Part shown: one piece after another, positions 42,260 through 50,766 of the stretch
Layout of the letters: each line of letters begins with the position of its first letter
Position numbering within the stretch: position 1 is the first letter of the stretch
DNA from: Thermodesulfobacteriota bacterium
GTDB lineage: Bacteria; Desulfobacterota; DSM-4660; Desulfatiglandales; Desulfatiglandaceae
DNA: 55,337 bases
NCBI GenBank assembly: GCA_028278625.1
Contig: JANQDY010000283.1
Location: 1 to 55,337 of the forward strand
Direction: 5' to 3'
Program-made: the position numbers and the translations under genes
The notes under the pieces: generated by a model
The model's database searches: none
What the model saw: the letters and a program-made list of their open reading frames with translations, nothing else
Told to the model about the DNA's origin: nothing

Positions 42260-42489
42260 TTCCAAATCCTTTTATTTTTCATCAAAAAGCAGTACGATTT
42301 AGCATGCAACAGCTGGCGGTCTTAACCGGCAAGGGGCCCTAACGACCCGATCCCTTTTGCTGAAAAAGGAACCTAACCCAAGCGTTCCGATTTGTAAAGG
42401 CTGCTTGGTACTGCAGGACGGGACCGGTTCCTTTTCTTGGGTTCCTCCTAAAGGGTTTGGCATGAATACGGGTAACATGCGGCATATCC

Positions 42490-43251
42490 ATGGAAATATC
42501 AGAAAAACAGCCTTTGCCTCTTGATCAAGTGCATCTCTGGTGGGAGAGTATTGACCGCCATTTCAGCCGGATTTCCCATTTATGGGAAATTCTGTCCGAT
42601 GGTGAGAAGATGCGGGCCAGGAGATTCCGGTTAGAGAAGCTGAAGCATCGCTTCACTGTAACCCACGGAAGGCTCAGGGAAATCTTGAGCGGCTATTTGG
42701 GCGTGGCCCCTCGAACGATTAAGTTTCGGCACGGACCGGGCGGAAAACCGGCTGTTGCCAGTGATGAACACATGATCCGTTTTAATCTGTCCGATTCAGG
42801 CGGGCATGTGTTATATGCCATTGCCCGGAATAGAGAGGTGGGGGTCGATGTTGAGGTGGTCGAACCGAAACCGAACGCAATGGCTCTGGTGGATCGCTTC
42901 TTCTCCCCGGGGGAGGCGGCGGCATTTCAAAAGCTGGATCCCGGTGATATGGAGGCTGCTTTTTTTTCCGGCTGGACCCGCAAGGAGGCTTATGTGAAAG
43001 CCATTGGAAAGGGGTTGCGGTTTCCACTGGACTGCTTCGATATCTCTTTCAAGCCAGGGGATCAGGATGCCCTTTTGAGTGTAAATGGGTCATTTGAGGA
43101 GGCCAAACGCTGGTTGCTTCGGGATATCGACCTTGGGTCAGGTTTTCGCGCGGCTCTTGCCCTTGAGAGGAAAGATAAGAATGCCGTCAAAACCCTTTTG
43201 ATCAGATCGCGGAGTTCCTCACCGGGAAACCCTGACAGCCTGGAGGAATAG
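42490..43251 (+). CDS. 4'-phosphopantetheinyl transferase (Sfp type)
   Basis: The enzyme transfers the phosphopantetheine arm of CoA to a Ser of carrier proteins. Key motifs are GPGGKPAV near residue 82, REVGVDVEVVEP (the GxDxE metal motif) near 115 and GWTRKEAYVKAIGKGL (the WxxKEA motif) near 160. The 253-residue length matches the two-domain Sfp class. No polyketide or peptide synthase is nearby, so the carrier target is elsewhere. The ribosome site is weak. The upstream 230 bp hold partly complementary CCCAAG and CTTGGG stretches but no clear promoter. Confidence 0.9.
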   Translation: MEISEKQPLPLDQVHLWWESIDRHFSRISHLWEILSDGEKMRARRFRLEKLKHRFTVTHGRLREILSGYLGVAPRTIKFRHGPGGKPAVASDEHMIRFNLSDSGGHVLYAIARNREVGVDVEVVEPKPNAMALVDRFFSPGEAAAFQKLDPGDMEAAFFSGWTRKEAYVKAIGKGLRFPLDCFDISFKPGDQDALLSVNGSFEEAKRWLLRDIDLGSGFRAALALERKDKNAVKTLLIRSRSSSPGNPDSLEE

Positions 43252-43581
43252 AGACAACGATTTCATTTAAGCGGTCCCTTTTTGAGAGCGTGCCGTATTC
43301 GGGGTTGGTTTTTGGATTTCTAGACATTGACAAGCACAAAATAGACGTTATATTCAGATTTATACGTAATTAGAGAACGGTCTTTATTTTTTTCAGTGTT
43401 TTGTTTAATCGAAAGTAAGCAAGATAACTAACAGCCTCATCCAATTATACCACTTAATTATTAGATCTATTGAATGCTCCTTTCATAATTTTGATAAACA
43501 AAATTCGAAATCAATCTTTATGTAACAATTTGTTTAAATTTTGATAACAAGAAACATGGTATTACGGAAAGGATATTCATT
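43252..43581 (+). promoter_or_regulatory. AT-rich 330-bp region with promoter for the glycoside hydrolase
   Basis: TTGACA (43327-43332), a 16-bp spacer and TATATT (43349-43354) form a near-consensus promoter. The leader to ATG 43582 is about 220 nt and very AT-rich. It contains a perfect 7-bp inverted repeat AATTTTG-ATAAA-CAAAATT (43487-43505), and the element ATTTTGATAA recurs near 43537. No known riboswitch consensus was recognised. Confidence 0.55.
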
Positions 43582-45408
43582 ATGTCTTATGACTCATATA
43601 TAAGAAAGATTTTTTCTGGAATATTTGTGATGATATCTAGCCTTTGTTTAATTCTAACTGCAAATGCCGCAACCAGCAATTGGACTTTCCAGGGTTATGA
43701 CATACTATTGAATGGTAAGACGTTTTTCTCTAAGGGTATGTGCTATTATCCACTTCCAATTGGCAATACGGCAAGCACGACCCCTTACGGCGACTATTTT
43801 TACAATTTTGCCGGAGAGGATATGGTTTGGAAAAACATCGTGGAAAGGGATATCCCAAAAATGAGGACTTCCGGGGTCAACGTTGTGAGGCTTTATGCCA
43901 TGTGGACATGTGCCCGTGCCGATTACACGGTGGACCCACTTTGTACCAATAAAGGGCGTGACATTTACCACGACAGGTTTCTGGATATGCTTTATAACGA
44001 TGGAAACGAACCCATCTATCTGCTGGTGGGCGTCTATACCCAGAACAACTGGGCGGATCAACCGTATCAGTCCCAGTTGGAGAACGAATACCGGCGTTTG
44101 GCCACGGAAATGAAGGATCATCCCGCCGTGATGGGCTTTATGATCGGCAACGAGTTGAATGCCTCTTTTAAAAACGATCCCGCATTCTGGCAGTGGGTCA
44201 ATAAAGTGGGCAGCATGATCAAAGGGATCGCGCCGAACAAGATTACGACCGTGGCGCTGATCGATGACGGTTTCGCAACCTTTGATGCTGTTAATCAAAT
44301 TGGACCAAAGGAAAATGGGAAAGTCATGCCTTATATTGACGTTTGGGGCATCAACAATTACCGGGGAGATTCCAGCAGTTCGGGTCCCAACAGCGGGTTC
44401 ACCACCGGTTTCTGGTCAGGATATAAAGCGAAGACGGACAAACCGCTGCTCATGACCGAATGGGGGGTCCCTGCTTCCAGGCACGTTCCGGATGAGCCCT
44501 ATCCAACCGGCATTCCGGAAACCCTGCCAAACAATGCGGAGGGGCAAGAGATTTTCATCAAATACCACTACATGGATATGGTGCAGAACGCCACTGTCAA
44601 TAATGGGGTCGGTTCCGGCGGCATGCTTTTCATGTGGGCCGATCAGTGGGACAAGCAGGAATGTGACAGTTGTTCTCCGCGCACACATGACGGCACGGCT
44701 TCAGGCCCCACCGGTAATTTTCCCGGCAACTGGACGGACGAAGAGTGGTTCGGCATTCAGGGCTTGACGAAGGACCCAAGCCGCCCCTGGGACCAAAACT
44801 GGGATGTTGCCAACGGTCGACCGTATCCGGCCGATACGCTGGTCGAAAGGGCGGCTTTTGCCACCATAAAGAAGTTTTTTACCGAACCCGATCCGGAAAT
44901 CCGAACCACGGTCGTTTCCAGCACCAATGGCGGAAATGCATCTTTCATGCATGCCGGTTCGCACATGGACCCGGTAAGTTATTTGAGAATCGGGGATTTT
45001 CAGGTAGATGTGAATGATACGGTGCCATGGGACGATCTTGACCCCCTCGAAGCGAACGCTTCAGACAGCATATCGGTTACCTACAGCCTTCATCCCAACA
45101 GTCTGGAAGGGATAGACGCGGAATGGCTGGCCGCCGCCATCGTCTATCCTTACAAGGGCGCCGAAACCTTCACCATTTATCACTATTTGGGCGGTGTATG
45201 GGTGAAAGCAGAGGATCAGACCCAGGTGCTGCCTCGCATTCCGAGTTACGCGGGCGAGTTGTTTCAGCTGGAAGACTACGAAATTTACAGCGGGTATTTG
45301 GATCCGGGCTATTATGAGTTTCTATTCGCACTTGCCGTGCTGAGAAGCGATTGGACCGGTTATGATCTCTATTTTGACGGGGAGGCCGTCAGCGTGGCAC
45401 CGGAGTAG
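43582..45408 (+). CDS. Secreted glycoside hydrolase (clan GH-A-like TIM barrel)
   Basis: This is an exported enzyme of 608 residues. The signal peptide (GIFVMISSLCLILTANAATS) is cleaved near ANA-AT. The catalytic domain (about 35-435) opens ILLNGKTFFSKGMCYYPLP with SGVNVVRLYAMW; the presumed acid/base is Glu in GFMIGNELNAS near 190 and the nucleophile Glu in LLMTEWGVPA near 294. This resembles GH5/GH72-type beta-glucan enzymes, though the exact family is unsure. A C-terminal beta domain of about 150 residues follows. There is no C-terminal sorting tail. AAAGGAT precedes ATG. The first 25 codons are AT-rich, unlike the rest. Confidence 0.75.
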   Translation: MSYDSYIRKIFSGIFVMISSLCLILTANAATSNWTFQGYDILLNGKTFFSKGMCYYPLPIGNTASTTPYGDYFYNFAGEDMVWKNIVERDIPKMRTSGVNVVRLYAMWTCARADYTVDPLCTNKGRDIYHDRFLDMLYNDGNEPIYLLVGVYTQNNWADQPYQSQLENEYRRLATEMKDHPAVMGFMIGNELNASFKNDPAFWQWVNKVGSMIKGIAPNKITTVALIDDGFATFDAVNQIGPKENGKVMPYIDVWGINNYRGDSSSSGPNSGFTTGFWSGYKAKTDKPLLMTEWGVPASRHVPDEPYPTGIPETLPNNAEGQEIFIKYHYMDMVQNATVNNGVGSGGMLFMWADQWDKQECDSCSPRTHDGTASGPTGNFPGNWTDEEWFGIQGLTKDPSRPWDQNWDVANGRPYPADTLVERAAFATIKKFFTEPDPEIRTTVVSSTNGGNASFMHAGSHMDPVSYLRIGDFQVDVNDTVPWDDLDPLEANASDSISVTYSLHPNSLEGIDAEWLAAAIVYPYKGAETFTIYHYLGGVWVKAEDQTQVLPRIPSYAGELFQLEDYEIYSGYLDPGYYEFLFALAVLRSDWTGYDLYFDGEAVSVAPE

Positions 45409-45442
45409 AGAAACCCCATATTCCCATTGTGGTGAATAAGGC

Positions 45443-45482
45443 GTGCTGCGGGAAAACGGTCTTGTTCCGTTACCCGCAGTAC
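45443..45482. terminator. Large hairpin between convergent hydrolase and glycosyltransferase genes
   Basis: GTGCTGCGGG (45443-45452) pairs with CCCGCAGTAC (45473-45482) with one G-U, and an inner AACGG/CCGTT helix extends it. It sits between the two stop codons and probably ends transcription or protects 3' ends, though no T run follows. Confidence 0.55.
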
Positions 45483-45537
45483 TGAACGGACAACGGTTTG
45501 TCAGTGGTGAAAGCCGTTACAACATTCTACAAAGAAA

Positions 45538-46230
45538 TCAGTGTTTAAATAGGCCATACTTTACGATGGTATATACCGCTTTGAACCCGTCTTTCCACCC
45601 GATTTTCTTTCCTTCCTCGTAAGACCTGCCATAGTAAGAGATGCCCACCTCATACACGCGGCATCTCTTTCTGGCGATTTTTGCGGTCAGTTCCGGTTCA
45701 ATGCCGAAACGGTCCTGTTCAAGTCTGATGTTCCTGATAATCTCCGTTCTGAAAACTTTGTAACAGGTCTCCATGTCCGTCAAATTCAGGTTAGTGAACA
45801 TGTTTGAGAAGAGGGTGAGCATGCGGTTTCCCACATAGTGCCAGAACAAATGGACCCTGTGGGGGCCTTCGCCCATGAACCGCGACCCGTAAACCACGTC
45901 GGCCTTTTTTTCCAGAATGGGCGCCAGGAGTTTCGGGTATTCCATGGGATCGTATTCCAGGTCTGCATCCTGAATAATCACGATATCGCCCGTGATATGA
46001 GGGAGACCGGACCGGATGGCGGCGCCTTTGCCCATGTTTTTGGTATGATAGACGACTTTATCAACGGTCTCTTCCAGTCTGTCCCGAATGAGTTCTTTTG
46101 TGCCGTCGCTGGATGCGTCATCAACCAGAATAATCTCCTTATCGTTGATGGGAGATGCAATGACACGTTCCAAGAGTGACGGTAGATGCGCTTTTTCATT
46201 ATAGCAAGGAATGATAATGGACAATTTCAT
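45538..46230 (-). CDS. Family 2 glycosyltransferase (dolichol-phosphate mannosyltransferase-like)
   Basis: This is a GT-A fold enzyme of about 231 residues that moves a sugar from a nucleotide donor, typically onto a polyprenyl phosphate. It opens [36 protein letters not shown] and [20 protein letters not shown] hold the DxD-type metal site; [11 protein letters not shown] and [10 protein letters not shown] are typical of the DPM1/Ppm1-like branch. No transmembrane helices are present. ATG 46230 with GGAAG upstream matches the family N-terminus; the frame runs to 46305. It is divergent from the acyl-CoA dehydrogenase. Confidence 0.9.
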   Translation of the reverse strand: MKLSIIIPCYNEKAHLPSLLERVIASPINDKEIILVDDASSDGTKELIRDRLEETVDKVVYHTKNMGKGAAIRSGLPHITGDIVIIQDADLEYDPMEYPKLLAPILEKKADVVYGSRFMGEGPHRVHLFWHYVGNRMLTLFSNMFTNLNLTDMETCYKVFRTEIIRNIRLEQDRFGIEPELTAKIARKRCRVYEVGISYYGRSYEEGKKIGWKDGFKAVYTIVKYGLFKH

Positions 46231-46348
46231 GAAGGGCTTCCCCACAAGTAACCGGTTTTGGATTTCAGGCATCGGGCAAATAGACCAGGATCTATTCTCG
46301 CCCATTTGATCGTCAAATACAAGCGGGTCTCATTCTGTTTTTTTGGCC

Positions 46349-46377
46349 TTGACGGGTGCGTTTTGAAATTCAATAAT
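46349..46377 (+). promoter_or_regulatory. Promoter of the acyl-CoA dehydrogenase/helicase/exosortase genes
   Basis: TTGACG (46349-46354), a 17-bp spacer and AATAAT (46372-46377) match sigma70 at five of six positions each. The ATG is about 50 nt after the predicted start. Confidence 0.65.
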
Positions 46378-46435
46378 GCCCGATGGTTTTTTTTTGAGAG
46401 ATTGTTGCCACTTTTAGATCTTACGGAGGTTTTTT

Positions 46436-48055
46436 ATGGCCCATCAGGAGACAATGGATCCCGAAGTTCTGAACATGGTCCTGGATACCATTGATAAATT
46501 GGAAAAGGATAAACTCCCCGTAGAAACAAAACTGGAAATGGACCGATTGGGAGATTTTCCGGCCGAACTCATCCGCTTCATGCTGGGGCCGGATATTGCG
46601 TTGCATCTCATTTTCATTCCCGAAGCGTACGGAGGCCTGGGCGCGGGCGCCAGGGAGATCGCCATTGTCAGTGAACGGATGGCAAAAATGGACCTGGCGG
46701 TGGCAACCTCTTTTCTGGCCATCTGCCTGGGCATGGATCCCATCAGAGTGGGTTCCACGCCCGAGCAGAAGGAAAAGTATATTACAAAGATTGCCGACGA
46801 TGGTCTGGTGGTTGCCTACGGGGTTACGGAACCGGAAGCGGGAAGCAACGTTCAATCGCTCAAGACCAAGGCGGAACGGGTCCTGGATGAAGACGGACAT
46901 ATCAAAGGATACCGGATCAACGGCCAGAAACAATTCATCACCAACGGCGGTGTGGCCCAGCTATATACCATTTTGGCCGATACACCGGAAGGTCCCTCCT
47001 TTTTTATCGTTCCGGGCGGCACCGAGGGGTTGATTCCCGGCAAACATGAGGACAAACACGGGATCCGCGCGTCCGACACCTGTCCCCTGAGCCTGGAGGA
47101 TCTCTATGTTCCCGTGGAGGACCTGGTGGGGGGTGTGGAAGGACAGGGTCTCAAGCAGGCCAACAAGGTCTTCGGTTATACCCGGCTGATGGTGGCCACC
47201 TTCGGTCTGGGGGGAGGCGTGGCCGCCCTTGAAAAGACCATCAAATATGCCAAGGAGAGGGTTCAGTTCGGTACCACCCTGATTGAGAAACAGGGATATA
47301 CACACCGGCTCCTGGTGCCCAACGCGGTACGGCTGGAGGCGGCCAGAGCCTTTATCGAAGAGGTTGCCGAAAGGCTCGACACGGACGAAGAAGACTTGCA
47401 GGTGGAAGGCTCCATTGCCAAGTATTTTGCCACCGAAGCGGGGGATGCCATGGCCAACGACGCGATTCAGGCCTTCGGCGGTTACGGCTATATCCGGGAA
47501 TACGAGGTGGAAAAGATCAAGCGGGACGTGAAAATCCTGACCATTTATGAGGGAACCAGCGAAATCCAGCGAAATATCATCTCCATGTTCAGGCTCAGAT
47601 CAACGGTTCGTTCCAAGGGTGGTTTCTACGGGGAAATGGCGGATCGCCTGTCCCAGCTGCCCACGGAGACGGGCGGTCCCATGCTGGCCGATGCCATGGG
47701 GCTCATGAACCAAGTCATTCAGAGGGCCCGCAAGGAAAAACTCACCAAGAGCCAGTACGTCATGTTCCAACTGGCGGATATGATGACCTGGTCTGAGGTG
47801 GCCGCCGCCCTCTGTCGAAAGGCGGCAGTGACCGATGGCGGAAAAGGGAGAACACCCCAGTTTCTAAAAGCGGCGTCAAGGCTTTTTGTCCGTGAAGCCA
47901 TCTCCAAGATTCACGCAAACGGGCTCTTTATCGGCCAGGGATGCGGCAAGACCCTTGAGGCCCTGGCGGAAAATATAAATGCCCTTGATACGGCACCGAT
48001 CCTTGCCGGGTGCCTGGCGGACATGGATGCCGTGGCCAAGGAGTTGGCAGCCTAA
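46436..48055 (+). CDS. Acyl-CoA dehydrogenase
   Basis: This flavoenzyme introduces a 2,3-double bond into acyl-CoA and passes electrons to ETF. At 539 residues it is longer than the 380-residue core; the extra part is a C-terminal helical extension (about 400-539). Core motifs are VAYGVTEPEAGSNVQSLKT near residue 125, KQFITNGGVAQLYTI, FGTTLIEKQGYTHRLL, QAFGGYGYIREYEVEKIKRD and ILTIYEGTSEIQRNII near 370-385. A Glu in YEGTSE is typical of the active-site region. ACGGAGG precedes ATG 46436. The downstream helicase gene begins at or before its stop. Confidence 0.93.
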   Translation: MAHQETMDPEVLNMVLDTIDKLEKDKLPVETKLEMDRLGDFPAELIRFMLGPDIALHLIFIPEAYGGLGAGAREIAIVSERMAKMDLAVATSFLAICLGMDPIRVGSTPEQKEKYITKIADDGLVVAYGVTEPEAGSNVQSLKTKAERVLDEDGHIKGYRINGQKQFITNGGVAQLYTILADTPEGPSFFIVPGGTEGLIPGKHEDKHGIRASDTCPLSLEDLYVPVEDLVGGVEGQGLKQANKVFGYTRLMVATFGLGGGVAALEKTIKYAKERVQFGTTLIEKQGYTHRLLVPNAVRLEAARAFIEEVAERLDTDEEDLQVEGSIAKYFATEAGDAMANDAIQAFGGYGYIREYEVEKIKRDVKILTIYEGTSEIQRNIISMFRLRSTVRSKGGFYGEMADRLSQLPTETGGPMLADAMGLMNQVIQRARKEKLTKSQYVMFQLADMMTWSEVAAALCRKAAVTDGGKGRTPQFLKAASRLFVREAISKIHANGLFIGQGCGKTLEALAENINALDTAPILAGCLADMDAVAKELAA

Positions 48056-48060
48056 ATAAC

Positions 48061-50766
48061 GTGACCACCAAAAGGCAATACCGAACCCCCCGAAGACCGC
48101 CCCGCTCCGGCAAAAAGAGGTTGCACAGGAGCGGGGAAAAATATGCCCGCCCGAGAATCGATCATGGCCTGAAACCGGTTTTTGATCGCATCGGCGTTCC
48201 CGAAAAAGCCCCTTTTGTTCCGGATCCGTTTCAATTGGAAGCGGTGGATCTGGTGGAGAGAGACGATGTTCTGGTCAGCGCGCCCACCGGATCGGGAAAG
48301 ACCTGGATCGCCCTTCAGGCCATCGGATCCTTCCTTAACAAGGGACTTCACGTCTGGTATGCCTCGCCTCTGAAAGCCCTTTCCAACGCCATCTATCAGG
48401 AATTCTCGGACCGGTTCGGCTCCCCATATTGCGGCATCCTGACCGGCGACCGAAAAGAGAACGCCGATGCCCCGGTCATTGTGGGGACCACTGAGATTTT
48501 GAGGAACCAGCTTTATGATGCCATGCACAAGGGTGTCAGTATCCGGACGGACCTGGTGATTCTGGATGAAGCACACTATTTGAATGATCCGGAACGGGGG
48601 GTGGTGTGGGAGGAAGTGCTCATTTACCTGCCGTCTCGGGTGAGACTGCTGCTGCTTTCCGCCACCATCAGCAATCCCAAGGAAGTCTGTGCCTGGCTGA
48701 AACGGGTTCGAGGGGTTCCCAACAGCGTCGTCATCTCCGAAGAACGTCCCGTGCCGCTCAAAACCCTGTTTTTCTTTCCGGACGGGTTGGTGACGGCCCT
48801 TGGCACGAAAAAAGGGCTGGGGCCCAAGGTCAGGAAGTTCCTGCGCTCGACGGAAGGACGAAGGCGCCGGCGCTCCGAAAAGATCGATTACGGGAGAATC
48901 CTGGCTTGCTTAAGAAAGCTCGATTTACTGCCGGCCATTTTCTTTTTAAAGTCAAGGGCTGACTGCGACCAGGCCCTTACCACCTGCCCGGCCACAAAAA
49001 AGCCCTCCGGAATCGAGCGCCGAATGAAAGGATTTTTAAAAGCCTTTGTGAGAGAATATCCCCACCTCGAAGGGCATCGGCAGATCTCCCCGCTGCTCGA
49101 TTCCCAGGTGGGATCCCATCACGGCGGCCAGCTCCCCTATTGGAAGGTGCTCATTGAGCAGATGATGAAGGAAGGATTGCTGGAGGCCATATTTTCAACG
49201 TCGACGGTGGCCGCGGGCGTCAATTTCCCCGCCAGATCGGTGGTGCTGTTTCAAAGCGATCGCTATAACGGACATGAATTCGCCGATCTTACCCCCACGG
49301 CCCTTCACCAGATGGTGGGGCGTGCCGGAAGGCGGGGCATGGACAACATCGGCTTTGCTCTGATTGTACCGGGATTCTACCAGAAACCGGAACTGATCCA
49401 CGACCTCCTCTCTTCTCCGCCTGACCCCATATTGAGTCAGATTCACATCAATTTCTCCATGACCCTCAATCTTCTGTTATCACACAGGCCCCTTGAGGTG
49501 AAAGATCTGCTGGAAAGGTCGTTTGCTGCTTTCCAGGAAAAAGGACGGGGCGGAGCCCATGAAGACTGGCTGAAAAAACGGCTGGCGCGGTTTGGCAAGT
49601 CACTTCATCAGGCACACTGTGACGCCTCGGATCCCTATGAAGCGATCGAGTATATGGAGAAATTCAAAGCGCTCAAAACCGCTCGAGCCGGATCTTCCGG
49701 AAAATTGACATACGACCGGCGGGTGGCGGTCTATCTCCCCTATCTTACGCCCGGCAGGCTTTTTCTTCACAAAAACGGCAAGGTTTACGTACTGTTCAAG
49801 GCCTATATGGATGGGGGCCGCCTCATCTGCGCCGCGCACAGTATCCGGAAAAACGAATCTGGCCAGAGGCGTCAGTTGACGCTGAAACGGGTCGACCTGG
49901 CTCAGATCGAAGCCATTTATGCGCCCTTGCTGGAATTTCCCGAAGATTATGCCAGGGACGGACTGGACCGACTTTTTGAAGAAGTATCCCTCAATCATCT
50001 GAAAATACTGGAATTTGAGGAACTTCAGAAAGAAGCGGCGCTAAAGGAGATGACGCAACCAGAAAAGGTGGAACCACTTCCCTGTGAAGACTGCCCCCAT
50101 GCGGATCTTTGCCACGGCAGGGTGGACCGGGGGTTTAACCGCCTTCTGGTGGAGTTTCGAAACGCCGGGGCACGGATTGAATCCTTTGAGACCGGGTTGT
50201 GGCTGAGCTTCAAGCGGCATTTGCGGTTTTTGAAAGAAACCGGTTTTGTGGATTTTGAGGATCAATTGACCGATGACGGCCGATGGGCCTCCAATTTGAG
50301 GGTGGATCAGCCGCTGCTCATTGCCGAGACCATTCGCCGGGGCGCTTTTAACGACATCTCTCCGTCGGTCTTGGCAGGTGGCATGGCGCCTTTTGTGTGG
50401 GACCGATCGCAGGAGGTCGACCTCAAAGACGTGAAAAGCGCCGATCTGAGACCGGTGGAAAAGCTCTACTACCGGATGTTGGCCCATCTTCGGGAATTCA
50501 TTGCCCTAAAAGAGGGCCGCGGCTTTCATACGCCGTTTATCGCCTTCTGGCCTTCTGCCATTCTCTATCTGTGGGCCGAAGGGGCCGATTGGGAAAGACT
50601 GTCGAGCTTGGTGTCGGTGGGGGAGGGCGATCTGGCCTCCCTGATCATGAGAACCGCTGACCATTTAAGACAGGTGGCCGCATTAAAGGAAACCCACCCC
50701 GGACTGGCCCATACAGCCCAAAGGGGCATCACCCTGATTCTTCGGGAGCCGGTCTATCTTTATTAA
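48061..50766 (+). CDS. Ski2-like DEAD/DEAH-box helicase
   Basis: This is a superfamily 2 helicase of about 900 residues, probably acting on RNA. Motif I is VSAPTGSGKTWIAL near residue 75, motif II VILDEAHYLND near 165, motif III LLSATISNP, and the second RecA domain ends with QMVGRAGRRGMDNIGFALI near 420, the Ski2/Mtr4 form. A helical region follows, then a cysteine cluster CEDCPHADLC near 680 that could bind metal. The start is uncertain: GTG 48061 lies just past the dehydrogenase stop, with AAGGAG 16 nt upstream; GTG 48010 is an alternative. Its TAA shares one base with the ATG of the next gene. Confidence 0.87.
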   Translation: MTTKRQYRTPRRPPRSGKKRLHRSGEKYARPRIDHGLKPVFDRIGVPEKAPFVPDPFQLEAVDLVERDDVLVSAPTGSGKTWIALQAIGSFLNKGLHVWYASPLKALSNAIYQEFSDRFGSPYCGILTGDRKENADAPVIVGTTEILRNQLYDAMHKGVSIRTDLVILDEAHYLNDPERGVVWEEVLIYLPSRVRLLLLSATISNPKEVCAWLKRVRGVPNSVVISEERPVPLKTLFFFPDGLVTALGTKKGLGPKVRKFLRSTEGRRRRRSEKIDYGRILACLRKLDLLPAIFFLKSRADCDQALTTCPATKKPSGIERRMKGFLKAFVREYPHLEGHRQISPLLDSQVGSHHGGQLPYWKVLIEQMMKEGLLEAIFSTSTVAAGVNFPARSVVLFQSDRYNGHEFADLTPTALHQMVGRAGRRGMDNIGFALIVPGFYQKPELIHDLLSSPPDPILSQIHINFSMTLNLLLSHRPLEVKDLLERSFAAFQEKGRGGAHEDWLKKRLARFGKSLHQAHCDASDPYEAIEYMEKFKALKTARAGSSGKLTYDRRVAVYLPYLTPGRLFLHKNGKVYVLFKAYMDGGRLICAAHSIRKNESGQRRQLTLKRVDLAQIEAIYAPLLEFPEDYARDGLDRLFEEVSLNHLKILEFEELQKEAALKEMTQPEKVEPLPCEDCPHADLCHGRVDRGFNRLLVEFRNAGARIESFETGLWLSFKRHLRFLKETGFVDFEDQLTDDGRWASNLRVDQPLLIAETIRRGAFNDISPSVLAGGMAPFVWDRSQEVDLKDVKSADLRPVEKLYYRMLAHLREFIALKEGRGFHTPFIAFWPSAILYLWAEGADWERLSSLVSVGEGDLASLIMRTADHLRQVAALKETHPGLAHTAQRGITLILREPVYLY

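Noticed and set aside
43355..43581. Riboswitch in the leader of the glycoside hydrolase gene
   Set aside because: No GEMM or other consensus I recognise; only AT-rich sequence with short repeats.
48010..48060. GTG 48010 as the helicase start
   Set aside because: No ribosome site and a 46-bp overlap into the dehydrogenase gene; GTG 48061 is preferred but not certain.
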